Shown: positions 53,619-61,853, counted from the stretch's first letter. The stretch: 64,000 nt of DNA from Anderseniella sp039978075 (GCA_039978075.1 JBDWCA010000014.1:153206-217205), one strand, 5' to 3'. Notes: generated by a model from the letters alone, not told the origin. Numbers and translations: made by a program.

Positions 53619-53972
53619 CTAAGGACGGCAATCCCGGCGACGTACGCAACGGCGATAACGGCGTCTGCTTTCAAATCTGTTACGGCACCTCCGACGAACC
53701 CGTCGGCAGTAGCGGCGGCTCCGGCCCCATCCGCCGTCCCATCCACCACCCCAACCATCGTCCCAACCGCCACCCCAAGGGCCACATCGGCCGTGACGAC
53801 GACAATTGTGGCGCGGCCCGCGACGGTGAACTAACGTTAAACCTTCGGGGGTCGACTGGAGCAGTACGGAGTTAGAAAGGTTGCCGGCTGATACCGGTGC
53901 TGCCTTTGCTCCGGTCATTGCGACCAGGCTGGCGAAAATCGCCAGAGCGAATGTGAGGAGGAATTTCTTCAT
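53619..53972 (-). CDS. Small secreted Arg/Cys-rich protein (paralog 2)
   Basis: A 117-residue exported paralog: signal peptide MKKFLLTFALAIFASLVAM ... AKAAP, the NCRRHGRC pair, a Gly/Trp-rich WGGGWDDGWGGGWDGGWG stretch, and an Arg-rich tail with the same C-x6-C-x12-C-x5-C spacing. Only the central low-complexity part differs in kind (Gly/Trp against Gly/Tyr). AGGAG lies a few bases before the ATG. Duplication includes upstream block and terminator. Function unknown. Confidence 0.8.
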   Translation of the reverse strand: MKKFLLTFALAIFASLVAMTGAKAAPVSAGNLSNSVLLQSTPEGLTLVHRRGPRHNCRRHGRCGPWGGGWDDGWGGGWDGGWGRSRRYCRRVRRRCRNRFESRRRYRRCVRRRDCRP

Positions 53973-54025
53973 CTTAAGCTCCTGAATTTTTCAGATATTC
54001 TTACGTGACCCAACGCAAGTTATCC

Positions 54026-54069
54026 GTGAATCAGGCGCTTGTCTCGCACTTTCTTAACTTTTGTTAATG
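54026..54069 (-). promoter_or_regulatory. Conserved upstream block of paralog 2
   Basis: Counterpart of 53439-53482 with 39 of 44 identical bases, including TTAA-N6-TTAA and CTTGTCTCGC. It lies about 55 bases upstream of the ATG. Confidence 0.6.
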
Positions 54070-54103
54070 TTACGTATGCGGTGCTTTTTCGGCAACTGTG
54101 CCG

Positions 54104-55117
54104 CTACTGAATCTTGACCAGTGCGCGACAGGCTTTTGGCAACCAGGCCAGCGTTTTGCGGGCAATAGGCTTCTTGCGTGGAATCGGCACACCGTTGACA
54201 ATTGTCGGGCGTTTTTTGGCTTTTTTGTAGATGCGCTTTTTCCACGGCTTGTCCGAAAACCAGTAGGCCAGTTCGCCGCCGCATCCGGTGCCATCCTTGG
54301 GGCGCGGCGCTGCCTGGTTTTTGCACTGCGGCGAGCCTGACGGGCACTTCATGCGAATATGAAAGTGGTAATTGTGGCCCTTGAGAGGGCGAACCTTTGC
54401 CAGCCACGCGCCCTTGTTTCCGGCCCAGTTGCACAGTGCCTTCTTGATCGGAGGATGGACGAAAATCCGGGCTACCTGTTTGAAGGATGCGGCCCGCTTG
54501 ATCAGGCGCGCATGGGCTTCCGTCCAGCGTTTTGGGTTGATGCGCTTGCGGTCCAGCGTCATCAGCACTGCCGACTTTGTTTCCCGTTCCTTGCGGGTTA
54601 GAGTGCGGTCCGGCATCGGGGTCAGCCATATGTCGGCATCCAGGCCGGCCTGGTGTGACGCGTGACCCGACAGCATCGGCCCGCCGCGCGGCTGTTGCAG
54701 ATCCCCCACCAGCAACCCGTTCCAGCCATCATTTTTCTTGGCCTCAACGGCAAGACGCTTGACCAGCTTGATGAGTTTCGGGTGACCCCAGGCGCGATCC
54801 CTGGACGGTCGCATGACCTGCCATGCAGGCCCGTTCGCCGGCATCTCTTCGGCACCTGCAACACATCCGCGTGCGTATGACCCGAAGACTTCCGGTTTCA
54901 ACGGGGCAGGCCCCGTCATATGGCCAAAATAGAGCTTTGCCGGAATTGCATTGGAAATTGCCGGAACTGGAGGTTTTTTGATATCCCTGACCGATCCCTT
55001 GGTCTGCGCGGATACCGGTATCGGCGATATCAGAAAAACGACACCTGCCAATGCAATGCCCAGCGTTTTGAGGGCGTCAATGCCAGGTAAATGGAATCTA
55101 TTTTTTGCGAAACGCAT
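54104..55117 (-). CDS. mepA: Penicillin-insensitive murein endopeptidase
   Basis: A 337-residue periplasmic peptidoglycan endopeptidase with an N-terminal signal segment (about residues 12-33). The GHASHQAGLDADIWL motif supplies zinc ligands typical of MepA (M74-type), and KGHNYHFHIRMKCP supplies the C-terminal His-x-His pair. Conserved cysteines are likely disulfide-bonded. ATG 55117 starts inside the sspB reading frame (20-base overlap), suggesting coupling to sspB. Confidence 0.9.
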   Translation of the reverse strand: MRFAKNRFHLPGIDALKTLGIALAGVVFLISPIPVSAQTKGSVRDIKKPPVPAISNAIPAKLYFGHMTGPAPLKPEVFGSYARGCVAGAEEMPANGPAWQVMRPSRDRAWGHPKLIKLVKRLAVEAKKNDGWNGLLVGDLQQPRGGPMLSGHASHQAGLDADIWLTPMPDRTLTRKERETKSAVLMTLDRKRINPKRWTEAHARLIKRAASFKQVARIFVHPPIKKALCNWAGNKGAWLAKVRPLKGHNYHFHIRMKCPSGSPQCKNQAAPRPKDGTGCGGELAYWFSDKPWKKRIYKKAKKRPTIVNGVPIPRKKPIARKTLAWLPKACRALVKIQ

Positions 55118-55625
55118 CCAGTGAGACCACCGTTGTATCATCGTTTGACGCTTTCGCAGCGCCGGCCTGATCATTGGCGCCGCCTGACAGCGGCGCAGGA
55201 ACATCAGTGTCCTGCGCATCTTCTGTGCTGTCAATGTCAGTAGTTTCGCCATCCTGACCATCGTCAAGCGCACCTGGTTCAAATTGCAGACCGAACTGCA
55301 CCGTGGGATCAAAGAATCCCTTGATTGATGCAAACGGCACGACCAGCCGTTCAGAAATATTGTCGAACGACAACTGGACCTCAAAATACTTGTCGAAAAC
55401 GTTGAGATCCGTGAACTGGTGCTGCAGCACAATCGTCATGTCGTCAGGATACTTGGCCTTGATCCGGCTGGATACGGAAGCGCCGGGATAGTTGGTGTCG
55501 AAGGAAATAAAGAAATGATGTTCTCCCGGCAAACCGTCCCTCACAACACGTTGCAGGGCGAGTTTGACGACTGACCTCAACGCATGTTGAGCCAACACGT
55601 CATAACGCATCAAATCTTCCGGCAT
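55098..55625 (-). CDS. sspB: ClpXP protease adaptor SspB family protein
   Basis: A 175-residue adaptor. SspB binds ssrA-tagged proteins and tethers them to ClpX for degradation. The N-terminal domain (MPEDLMRYDVLAQHALRSVVKLAL) matches alphaproteobacterial SspB, a low-complexity acidic linker follows, and the extreme C-terminus VVSLDAFRKK resembles the ClpX-binding tail. ATG 55625 is used because GGAG lies 6 bases upstream; GTG 55643 is weaker. The ssrA gene lies about 0.9 kb upstream on the same strand. Confidence 0.88.
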   Translation of the reverse strand: MPEDLMRYDVLAQHALRSVVKLALQRVVRDGLPGEHHFFISFDTNYPGASVSSRIKAKYPDDMTIVLQHQFTDLNVFDKYFEVQLSFDNISERLVVPFASIKGFFDPTVQFGLQFEPGALDDGQDGETTDIDSTEDAQDTDVPAPLSGGANDQAGAAKASNDDTTVVSLDAFRKK

Positions 55626-55692
55626 GCTATCTCCGTCACTCACGGTTCTTCTTCCAATTCTTATGCGCTGATTCTTTTTCGGTGCCCACCTT

Positions 55693-55747
55693 ACAGGTTT
55701 CCCGCCGTTTCGGCCATCTCTAGGCTATTGAGATAGCCGAAACCTGT
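55693..55747 (-). promoter_or_regulatory. Structured segment with competing hairpins upstream of sspB
   Basis: On the minus strand GTTTCGGCTATCTC can pair with GAGATGGCCGAAAC (14 bp, one G-U), while ACAGGTTT can instead pair with AAACCTGT, and GGCTAT-CTCA-ATAGCC forms a third small hairpin. These cannot all form at once. It sits 70-120 bases upstream of the sspB start. Confidence 0.45.
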
Positions 55748-55775
55748 GAACATCGCGGGCAAGGTGGTTGCCGCG

Positions 55776-55810
55776 TATAAAAATGCCCCGCTCACGGAAG
55801 TGAGCGAGGC
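55776..55810 (-). terminator. Terminator of the cupredoxin-like gene
   Basis: A stem GCCTCGCTCAC/GTGAGCGGGGC with TTCC loop is followed on the minus strand by ATTTTTATA. It lies about 50 bases after the stop of the gene at 55861-56334. Confidence 0.8.
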
Positions 55811-55860
55811 CAAAGCGGTATGCCGATGATATGCCGGCACCGGTCAAGTCTTCAGCAGTT

Positions 55861-56334
55861 TTAACCTTCGACCTTGATCGTGTAATCCGGTGTTGTGTTC
55901 AAAGGGCATGAGAAATAGTAGGTGCCCGGTGTGAGATTGATGGAATAATCCTTCGAGACACCTTGATCCAGTCCGCCACCGGATACCTTTGGCAGGGTAA
56001 GACGGCTGACACCGGCTCCGCGCAGGTAAAACCCGAGACCGTAGGGTACGTTCTTGTTGGTCACACGGAATACATGCTTGCCCGGCTTCAGGGTCATGAC
56101 TTTTGCTGTCTTGAGGCGTTCATCAGCGGTTTTTGCGTTGATGGCCTCGCAGTCTGCCTTCTTGGTCGACTTGTAGCCGTGATCCTTGTCTTCTACTTCC
56201 ACAAACTGGCAGGCAGTCTGGGTAAGCTCAACGACTTTGGCATCTTCTGCCAGCGAAGATGTCGACGTCATGGAAACGGCGGCCAGGGCGGTAACAGCGG
56301 TGGCGAAAGTTGATGCAGTGAAACGTTTCAGCAT
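55861..56334 (-). CDS. Secreted cupredoxin-like protein
   Basis: A 157-residue exported protein with a signal peptide ending near SLAEDA (about residue 30). The C-terminal half has the look of a cupredoxin fold: YGLGFYLRGAG then GTYYFSCPLNTTPDYTIKVEG, where Cys would be a copper ligand candidate. The usual His and Met ligand pattern is incomplete, so copper binding is unproven. AAGGA lies upstream of the ATG. A CRP/FNR-like palindrome is 110 bases upstream. Confidence 0.65.
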   Translation of the reverse strand: MLKRFTASTFATAVTALAAVSMTSTSSLAEDAKVVELTQTACQFVEVEDKDHGYKSTKKADCEAINAKTADERLKTAKVMTLKPGKHVFRVTNKNVPYGLGFYLRGAGVSRLTLPKVSGGGLDQGVSKDYSINLTPGTYYFSCPLNTTPDYTIKVEG

Positions 56335-56443
56335 TTTTTTTGCGATCCTTGTGAATATCTGCAGGTGGAACCCGGATTAGAATTTGAGATTGTTTTATCG
56401 CCAAGTTCGCTGAAACGAAAATGACGATCTGGTGAGTTGTTTC

Positions 56444-56457
56444 GTGATCATGATCAC
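56444..56457. promoter_or_regulatory. CRP/FNR-type palindrome upstream of the cupredoxin-like gene
   Basis: GTGATCATGATCAC is a perfect 14-bp palindrome. It fits GTGA-N6-TCAC (CRP) and nearly fits TTGAT-N4-ATCAA (FNR/FixK). It lies 110 bases before the ATG of the gene at 55861-56334. Confidence 0.45.
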
Positions 56458-56519
56458 ATTACTGCCAACGTCATAATTGCTGACGTTTGCACCACAATTT
56501 CCACAGGCCGCCTGATTGA

Positions 56520-56850
56520 GTGGGGGCTTCTGTTGCCAGGTGCCCCCGAACCCCGCCTAGACCTGCGAGGGCCTAGGACTTAGATCGAAGCGATCAGACT
56601 GCGTTACGCAGCCAGACGTGCTTCCGCATAGTTGTCGTTTGCAACTACTAAAATAGCCCGATAACGGCGGTACAATGCCGAGCAAAAGCAAACCCTTTAC
56701 GCCCTCGTCGATCCTGGTTCACCCCCAGCAAATGATGCCATATGGGGTTAACTGACCACCTGATGCCGGCAAAAGCAGCATTTGGTGGAGGTGCCGGGTA
56801 CTGCCCCCGGGTCCGAATGGTTTATTACGATCGCCATTTATCGCCATATC
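56520..56850 (-). ncRNA. ssrA: Two-piece (circularly permuted) tmRNA
   Basis: Ribosome-rescue RNA. On the minus strand the acceptor piece comes first and ends with CACCTCCACCA (CCA end at 56783). After a 56-base spacer the coding piece begins GGGGGTGAACC at 56726; its first seven bases pair with CACCTCC to form the acceptor stem, with one G-U. The tag frame runs from 56642 to 56604 and reads ANDNYAEARLAA then TAA, the rhizobial-type tag. A GGGGGC/GCCCCC hairpin near 56522-56547 closes the coding piece. Outer ends are approximate. Confidence 0.95.
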
Positions 56851-57096
56851 TGATGCAAGCACCAGCACACCCAATATAGTGTGCCATCACGGCAAAATAA
56901 AGCCTTGTGACGTTTCAACCTTAAGATAGCGGCGCTGACAGCCTTTGGCCTTCCCAATGTTTGCCGATGTGCTAATATTTTCGCGTTGCTGGAGGTGTGA
57001 CCTCCGCGGCATGAAGCGGGATGCGCAAACGAGGCGGCCGATTTGCGAAGGCATCCGGATAAAGCAATGCACACTTATCCATAGAGGGAAAAGGCA

Positions 57097-57417
57097 ATGG
57101 CCGATAATTCACAGTACTATGACGATGTTGATAAATTTTCCGGCAATGTGAACAATGCTGCTGTCGATGCAATTGTGAAGTATTGCGGTATTGCGCTTCG
57201 TTCAAAGGATGCTTCGCTGGTTTCATGTACCGACCCTGTTGAACTTGGCCGGGTTCGCGATGGTTTCGCGTCCAAGAAACTTGGCCTGGCCGGCGACGCC
57301 GCTGACAAGGCGATTGCCGCGGTTTGTGAAAAAATGAAGGATGACCGGCAAAAGAACCGGGTGACGTTCTATTATCTGCTGGCTGAGGAATCCGGCACGA
57401 TGAGTACGTTGGCCTGA
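57097..57417 (+). CDS. DUF2853 family protein
   Basis: A 106-residue cytoplasmic protein of the DUF2853 family, recognised by AIVKYCGIALRSKDASLVSCTDPVELGRVR and FASKKLGL. Function is unknown. A GGGAAAAGG sequence lies directly upstream of the ATG. It is monocistronic, with a terminator downstream, and is divergent from ssrA. Confidence 0.85.
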   Translation: MADNSQYYDDVDKFSGNVNNAAVDAIVKYCGIALRSKDASLVSCTDPVELGRVRDGFASKKLGLAGDAADKAIAAVCEKMKDDRQKNRVTFYYLLAEESGTMSTLA

Positions 57418-57455
57418 GCCGCTCACACGACTGACCCTGACGGGAGTGTTGATTG

Positions 57456-57488
57456 CCGCCGGCAAGTGATTGTCGGCGGTCGGCTTTT
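57456..57488 (+). terminator. Probable terminator of the DUF2853 gene
   Basis: A stem CCGCCGGCA/TGTCGGCGG (57456-57464, 57471-57479) with one G-T pair is followed by TCGGCTTTT. Moderate strength. Confidence 0.55.
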
Positions 57489-57531
57489 CGCGGTAACCTT
57501 GCACAAGTAACTGAACTCGGAGATTCGACAG

Positions 57532-58326
57532 ATGCAGCAGTATCTCGATCTGCTTAGAACTGTGCGTGACACAGGTGCGCAGAAGGGCGACCGTACCGGG
57601 ACCGGCACCTTGTCGGTGTTTGGCCATCAGATGCGGTTTGACCTGGGTGACGGATTTCCGGTGCTGACGACCAAGAAACTGCATCTGCGCTCCATCATTA
57701 TTGAATTGCTGTGGTTCCTGCGCGGCGATACCAACATCAGATGGCTGAATGACAACAAGGTGTCGATCTGGGACGAGTGGGCCGACGAAGCCGGTGATCT
57801 CGGACCGGTCTATGGTCACCAGTGGCGCTCGTGGCCGGCCCGCGACGGCTCGACAATTGACCAGATATCCGGGGTGGTCGAACGCATCCGGCAAACACCT
57901 GACTCACGCCGCCTTATCGTAACGGCGTGGAACCCGGCTGATGTGGACAAGATGGCTTTGCCGCCATGCCACTGCCTGTTCCAGTTCTATGTCGCTGACG
58001 GCAAGCTCTCGTGCCAGCTGTATCAGCGGTCTGCTGACATCTTCCTCGGCGTGCCGTTCAATATTGCGTCCTACGCTTTGCTGACGCACATGATCGCGCA
58101 TGTCACGGGGCTCAAGGCTGGCGAATTTATCCACACACTGGGTGATGCGCATATTTATTCGAACCATCTTGAACAGGCGGATGAACAACTGACGAGAACC
58201 CCGCATGGTTTGCCGCGGCTGGTGATGAAACGGGATGTGAAAACGCTGGATGACTTCGTGTACGAGGATTTCGAGATCGTCGGTTACGATGCCCATCCCA
58301 ATATTGCAGCACCGATCGCGGTATGA
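57532..58326 (+). CDS. thyA: Thymidylate synthase
   Basis: A 264-residue folate-dependent enzyme making dTMP from dUMP, the same length as Escherichia coli ThyA. The nucleophile is Cys146 in PPCHCLFQFYV, and RSADIFLGVPFNIASYALL matches the dUMP-binding region. GGAG lies 9 bases upstream. Its stop overlaps the GNAT gene start by 4 bases. Confidence 0.98.
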   Translation: MQQYLDLLRTVRDTGAQKGDRTGTGTLSVFGHQMRFDLGDGFPVLTTKKLHLRSIIIELLWFLRGDTNIRWLNDNKVSIWDEWADEAGDLGPVYGHQWRSWPARDGSTIDQISGVVERIRQTPDSRRLIVTAWNPADVDKMALPPCHCLFQFYVADGKLSCQLYQRSADIFLGVPFNIASYALLTHMIAHVTGLKAGEFIHTLGDAHIYSNHLEQADEQLTRTPHGLPRLVMKRDVKTLDDFVYEDFEIVGYDAHPNIAAPIAV

Positions 58327-58805
58327 GTGTTGTCATTCGCGAAGCAAAACCTGGCGATGGGCCGGCCCTTTACCGGTTGGTCCGTGAACTGGCGGACCAT
58401 CACGGTGAGCTGGATCGGGTGGTGTCGACACCGGAGGCCCTGGAAGCCGGATTGTGTTCTCCGTCTGAACGTGACGGGTGCCTGATTGCTGAATGCGATG
58501 GTGAGACGGTCGGCTTTGTCTACTGGTATGAGATATTTACGACCTTTACCGCCAAACCCAAGCTCTACATGGAAGATATCTGTGTCAGCAGACACGCGCG
58601 CGGCACAGGTGCCGGTTTTGCACTGGTCAAAGCGCTGGCCGATATCTGCGTGGAGCGCGGCTGTCCCCGGTTTGAATGGCTGGCCATGGAAGACAACGAG
58701 GCAGGACAGAAATTCTATTCACAAATTGGTGCCACGGTGCTTCGCGGAGCTGACACATGGCAGCTTTGGGACGCCGACATCAAGGCGTTGGCGAAGGAGA
58801 CATGA
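58323..58805 (+). CDS. GNAT-family N-acetyltransferase
   Basis: A 160-residue GNAT enzyme. The acetyl-CoA-binding region shows LYMEDICVSRHARGTGAGFALV (the R-x-x-G-x-G/A type) and FEWLAMEDNEAGQKFYSQIGA. Resembles the diamine acetyltransferase (SSAT-like) group, but the acceptor is unknown. ATGA overlaps with both neighbours (thyA, folA) place it firmly in the operon. Confidence 0.9.
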   Translation: MSVVIREAKPGDGPALYRLVRELADHHGELDRVVSTPEALEAGLCSPSERDGCLIAECDGETVGFVYWYEIFTTFTAKPKLYMEDICVSRHARGTGAGFALVKALADICVERGCPRFEWLAMEDNEAGQKFYSQIGATVLRGADTWQLWDADIKALAKET

Positions 58806-59299
58806 TGCGTGTTTCAGCAGTGGTCGCGGCTTCGGAGAACGGCGTGATCGGGCGTGAAGGCGGTCTGCCGTGGCACGTCTCTTCGGACATGAAACTGTTC
58901 AAGGAAATCACCCTGGGCAAGCCGATCATCATGGGCAGGCGGACATGGGAAAGCCTGCCGCGCAAGCCGTTGCCGGGCAGGCGCAATATTGTCATTACGC
59001 GGCAGCAGGATTTTTCCGCCGAAGGTGCCGAGCTGGCCCATTCGGTGGATGAAGCACTGTCGCTGTGTGCGGGAGAGGCGGAGGTTTCAATCATCGGCGG
59101 CGGACAAATCTACACTGACGCCATGCCACGCACAGACCGTATCTACCTGACCCGCATTCATCTTGAGGTTGATGGCGATACCTTTCTGCCGGAGTTGAAC
59201 GACGATGAATGGCAGGAGATTGAGCGACGGTCATTTGCTAAAGGCGAGCGGGATGATGCCGCCTTTACACTAATTGTTATGGACCGGGTGAAGTCATGA
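58802..59299 (+). CDS. folA: Dihydrofolate reductase
   Basis: A 165-residue DHFR, working with ThyA by regenerating tetrahydrofolate. SAVVAASENGVIGREGGLPWHVSSDMKLFKEIT, IIMGRRTWESLP and the SIIGGGQIY motif are present. ATG 58802 overlaps the GNAT stop (ATGA); ATG 58805 is an alternative. It overlaps the amine oxidase start by 4 bases. Confidence 0.96.
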   Translation: MMRVSAVVAASENGVIGREGGLPWHVSSDMKLFKEITLGKPIIMGRRTWESLPRKPLPGRRNIVITRQQDFSAEGAELAHSVDEALSLCAGEAEVSIIGGGQIYTDAMPRTDRIYLTRIHLEVDGDTFLPELNDDEWQEIERRSFAKGERDDAAFTLIVMDRVKS

Positions 59300-60552
59300 G
59301 CAACCAGCCGGACATCGTGATCGTCGGGGCAGGGGCAGCCGGTGTCGGGGCCGGCATGGAGCTGGCAAAGCGCGGTGTGCCGTTTGTCATTCTGGAAGCT
59401 TCCGCCCGGATTGGCGGGCGCGCCTACACCGACAAGACGTCGTTGCCATACGCCTGGGACAAAGGCTGTCACTGGATGCATTGTGCAGATATGAACCCGC
59501 TGGTAGCAGAAGCCGACCGGGTGGGTGCAGAATATCTCACAGATGCTCGTGATGACTGGAATGCGGTGTGGGCAAACGGTGGTTGGGCAGACAAGGCTGG
59601 TCGCGCCGATACACTGAGTGCCATGGACGCTGCATTTGCGGCAATTGACGATGCAGGAGGCAACGGCCAGGACGTACCGATCTCAGATGTACTGCCGGAG
59701 GCCGGAGACCTGGCGCCGATTGTGCGCCTCTGGATACAGCTGATGTCTTCGGGTGATCCGGAGCAGGTCTCTGCACGTGGCTATGCAGACTACGACGAAA
59801 CAGACCTGAACTGGCCGGTGAAAACCGGTTATGGCGACCTGATCGAACGGTTGGCTGAAGGACTGCCTGTTCGGCTGGGCACACCGGTCGGCGGTATCGA
59901 GCAGCGTGCGAACAGTGTCCGGATAGAGACCCGCAACGGCACAATCGAGGCGAAAGCGGCGATCGTTACAGCGTCGACGGCGGTGCTGAATGCAGGTGCA
60001 ATCGAGATTGGCGCAGGTCCCGCGCGGGATCTGCTGGGAGTGATGGAAAACGTGCCGTGCGGATTTTGCGAGAAAGTGGCGATCGCCTTCGATCGCGATA
60101 TGTTCGGGCACATTGAACATCCGTCTGTAAATGTATTGCCGCAGGACGGCAGCGAGCCGATAAATTTCCAGTTCGCAAATTTCGGTAACCCTATGGTGAT
60201 CGGGCATGTGGCGGGCAGTGTGGCTAAAGAGCTGCTGGCCGAAGGTGACGCTGCTATGGTCGAGTTTGCCATGCAGCGGCTGATTTCGGTGTTCGGGTCT
60301 GACATCAAGGCCAGGATGGTGAACGCGGCGACGACTGACTGGGGCAGCAATCGCTTTGTGCGTGGTGGTTACAGTTTCGCGAAACCGGGATGCGCCCATA
60401 TGCGTCATGAGATGATTGAGGCGGACACCGGCAATCTGGTGTTTGCCGGCGAAGCTTTCTCGAGACAGTGGCAAGCTACTGCGCATGGCGCCTGGGCAAG
60501 CGGGCGCGATGTTGCCGGCAGGCTGGTGGACAAATTCAAACTGGCGAGCTAG
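59296..60552 (+). CDS. FAD-dependent amine oxidase-type oxidoreductase
   Basis: A 418-residue flavoprotein. The N-terminal dinucleotide motif VIVGAGAAGVGAGMEL and EASARIGGRAYT (GG doublet) mark the flavin monoamine oxidase family; C-terminal LVFAGEAFSRQWQATAHGAWASGRDVA closes the FAD site. Substrate unknown. It follows folA with a 4-base overlap and precedes ttcA by 9 bases. Confidence 0.9.
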   Translation: MSNQPDIVIVGAGAAGVGAGMELAKRGVPFVILEASARIGGRAYTDKTSLPYAWDKGCHWMHCADMNPLVAEADRVGAEYLTDARDDWNAVWANGGWADKAGRADTLSAMDAAFAAIDDAGGNGQDVPISDVLPEAGDLAPIVRLWIQLMSSGDPEQVSARGYADYDETDLNWPVKTGYGDLIERLAEGLPVRLGTPVGGIEQRANSVRIETRNGTIEAKAAIVTASTAVLNAGAIEIGAGPARDLLGVMENVPCGFCEKVAIAFDRDMFGHIEHPSVNVLPQDGSEPINFQFANFGNPMVIGHVAGSVAKELLAEGDAAMVEFAMQRLISVFGSDIKARMVNAATTDWGSNRFVRGGYSFAKPGCAHMRHEMIEADTGNLVFAGEAFSRQWQATAHGAWASGRDVAGRLVDKFKLAS

Positions 60553-60561
60553 TCAGCAATC

Positions 60562-61401
60562 ATGAGTATTGCTGAAAATGTCACTGAGCATAATGACAGC
60601 GGTGGGCCACCGCTGCTGCGTGCGGCACCGGACAGTGTGTCGTTTCGCAAGCTGCGCAAGCGGCTGGTGCGCAATGTGCGCCGGGCGATGGATGATTTTT
60701 CCATGATGCCGGGTGATGGCGGCAGATGGCTGGTGTGCCTGTCCGGCGGCAAGGACAGTTATGCACTGCTGGCCGTTCTGAGCGATCTGAAATGGCGAGG
60801 GCTGTTGCCGGTCGATCTTGTGGCCTGCAATCTCGACCAGGGGCAACCGGGCTTTCCCAAACATGTGCTGCCGGAATTCCTGTCGGCACATGATGTTGAC
60901 CATCGCATCGAGTATCGTGACACCTATTCCATCGTTACCGAAAAAGTGCCGGCAGGCGGTACATATTGTGCGCTGTGTTCACGGTTGAGACGGGCGAATC
61001 TGTACCGTATCGCACGTGAAGAAGGCTGTTCGTCCGTCGTGCTCGGCCATCACCGGGAAGATATTCTGGAAACGTTTTTCCTGAACCTGATGTATGGCGG
61101 CAGGCTTGAAGCGATGCCACCCAAGCTGCGCAATGACGAAGGTGATCTGACGGTGCTGCGTCCGCTTGCCTATTGCGCTGAAGATGATGTTGCAAAGTTC
61201 TCGTCGGTGCTGGAATTTCCCATCATTCCGTGTGATTTGTGCGGGTCCCAGGACGGGTTGAAGCGAAACCAGATGAAAATCATGCTGGATGCCATGGAAA
61301 CCCGACAGCCGGGGCGTAAAGACACCATGCTGAAAGCCTTGAGCAACAGCCGGCCCAGTCACTTGCTGGACCGGGATCTGTTCGATTTTTCGGCTATTTG
61401 A
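60562..61401 (+). CDS. ttcA: tRNA 2-thiocytidine biosynthesis protein TtcA
   Basis: A 279-residue enzyme that thiolates C32 of certain tRNAs. The PP-loop SGGKDS sits near residue 62, and the Fe-S ligand pairs CALC and CDLC are present. The length is normal. It ends the thyA-folA run. Confidence 0.95.
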   Translation: MSIAENVTEHNDSGGPPLLRAAPDSVSFRKLRKRLVRNVRRAMDDFSMMPGDGGRWLVCLSGGKDSYALLAVLSDLKWRGLLPVDLVACNLDQGQPGFPKHVLPEFLSAHDVDHRIEYRDTYSIVTEKVPAGGTYCALCSRLRRANLYRIAREEGCSSVVLGHHREDILETFFLNLMYGGRLEAMPPKLRNDEGDLTVLRPLAYCAEDDVAKFSSVLEFPIIPCDLCGSQDGLKRNQMKIMLDAMETRQPGRKDTMLKALSNSRPSHLLDRDLFDFSAI

Positions 61402-61454
61402 TTGTTCTCAGACCGGTTGGAGCATTTCGAAACAGGTTTTGAGGCGATTTTGAA

Positions 61455-61652
61455 TTAGCGTGAAGCGACGAGGGTTTCAGCCTGAACATTGTCGACGCCA
61501 TAAGCGCTTGCCGCTTTCACATCTTCCGAACTGCCGATGGCGATGGCCAATATGGCAAACCAGGCGATGGTCAGGACAATTGCCAGGATCAGCGTTGGCC
61601 GTGAGACGGAGCGGGTTTCGGGAGTTTCTGATATCTCGGACTGGCTGGACAT
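61455..61652 (-). CDS. Hypothetical small single-pass membrane protein
   Basis: A 65-residue protein with one hydrophobic segment (about residues 22-43, LILAIVLTIAWFAILAIAI). I do not recognise a family. ATG 61652 is the preferred start; the ribosome-binding site is weak. It lies 202 bases from the binding-protein gene, separated from it by a terminator. Confidence 0.5.
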   Translation of the reverse strand: MSSQSEISETPETRSVSRPTLILAIVLTIAWFAILAIAIGSSEDVKAASAYGVDNVQAETLVASR

Positions 61653-61766
61653 GATGTCGATCTTTTCAAGTGTACTTGTGAACCTGAAATGACCATAGAT
61701 GCCCGGAAGTCGGCGAGATGTGAGGTTTGTCACTTTTGGAACCAATGAGCGTCAGCCAGCATCGGT

Positions 61767-61804
61767 CAAAGAAAACCGCACCTCCTGTTTCAAAGAGATG
61801 CGGT
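61767..61804 (-). terminator. Terminator of the oligopeptide-type binding protein gene
   Basis: On the minus strand ACCGCATCTC (61804-61795) pairs with GAGGTGCGGT (61784-61775) at all positions with one G-T, followed by TTTCTTTG. It lies about 50 bases past the gene stop. Confidence 0.75.
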
Positions 61805-61853
61805 CGCGATGTTTCAGGCCATTATCAGATGGCGGTAATCGGGTGTTGCAGGC

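Noticed and set aside
56838..57226. Overlapping minus-strand small frames between ssrA and the DUF2853 gene
   Set aside because: They overlap the upstream part of ssrA and the DUF2853 gene; the region is better explained as promoter sequence for both.
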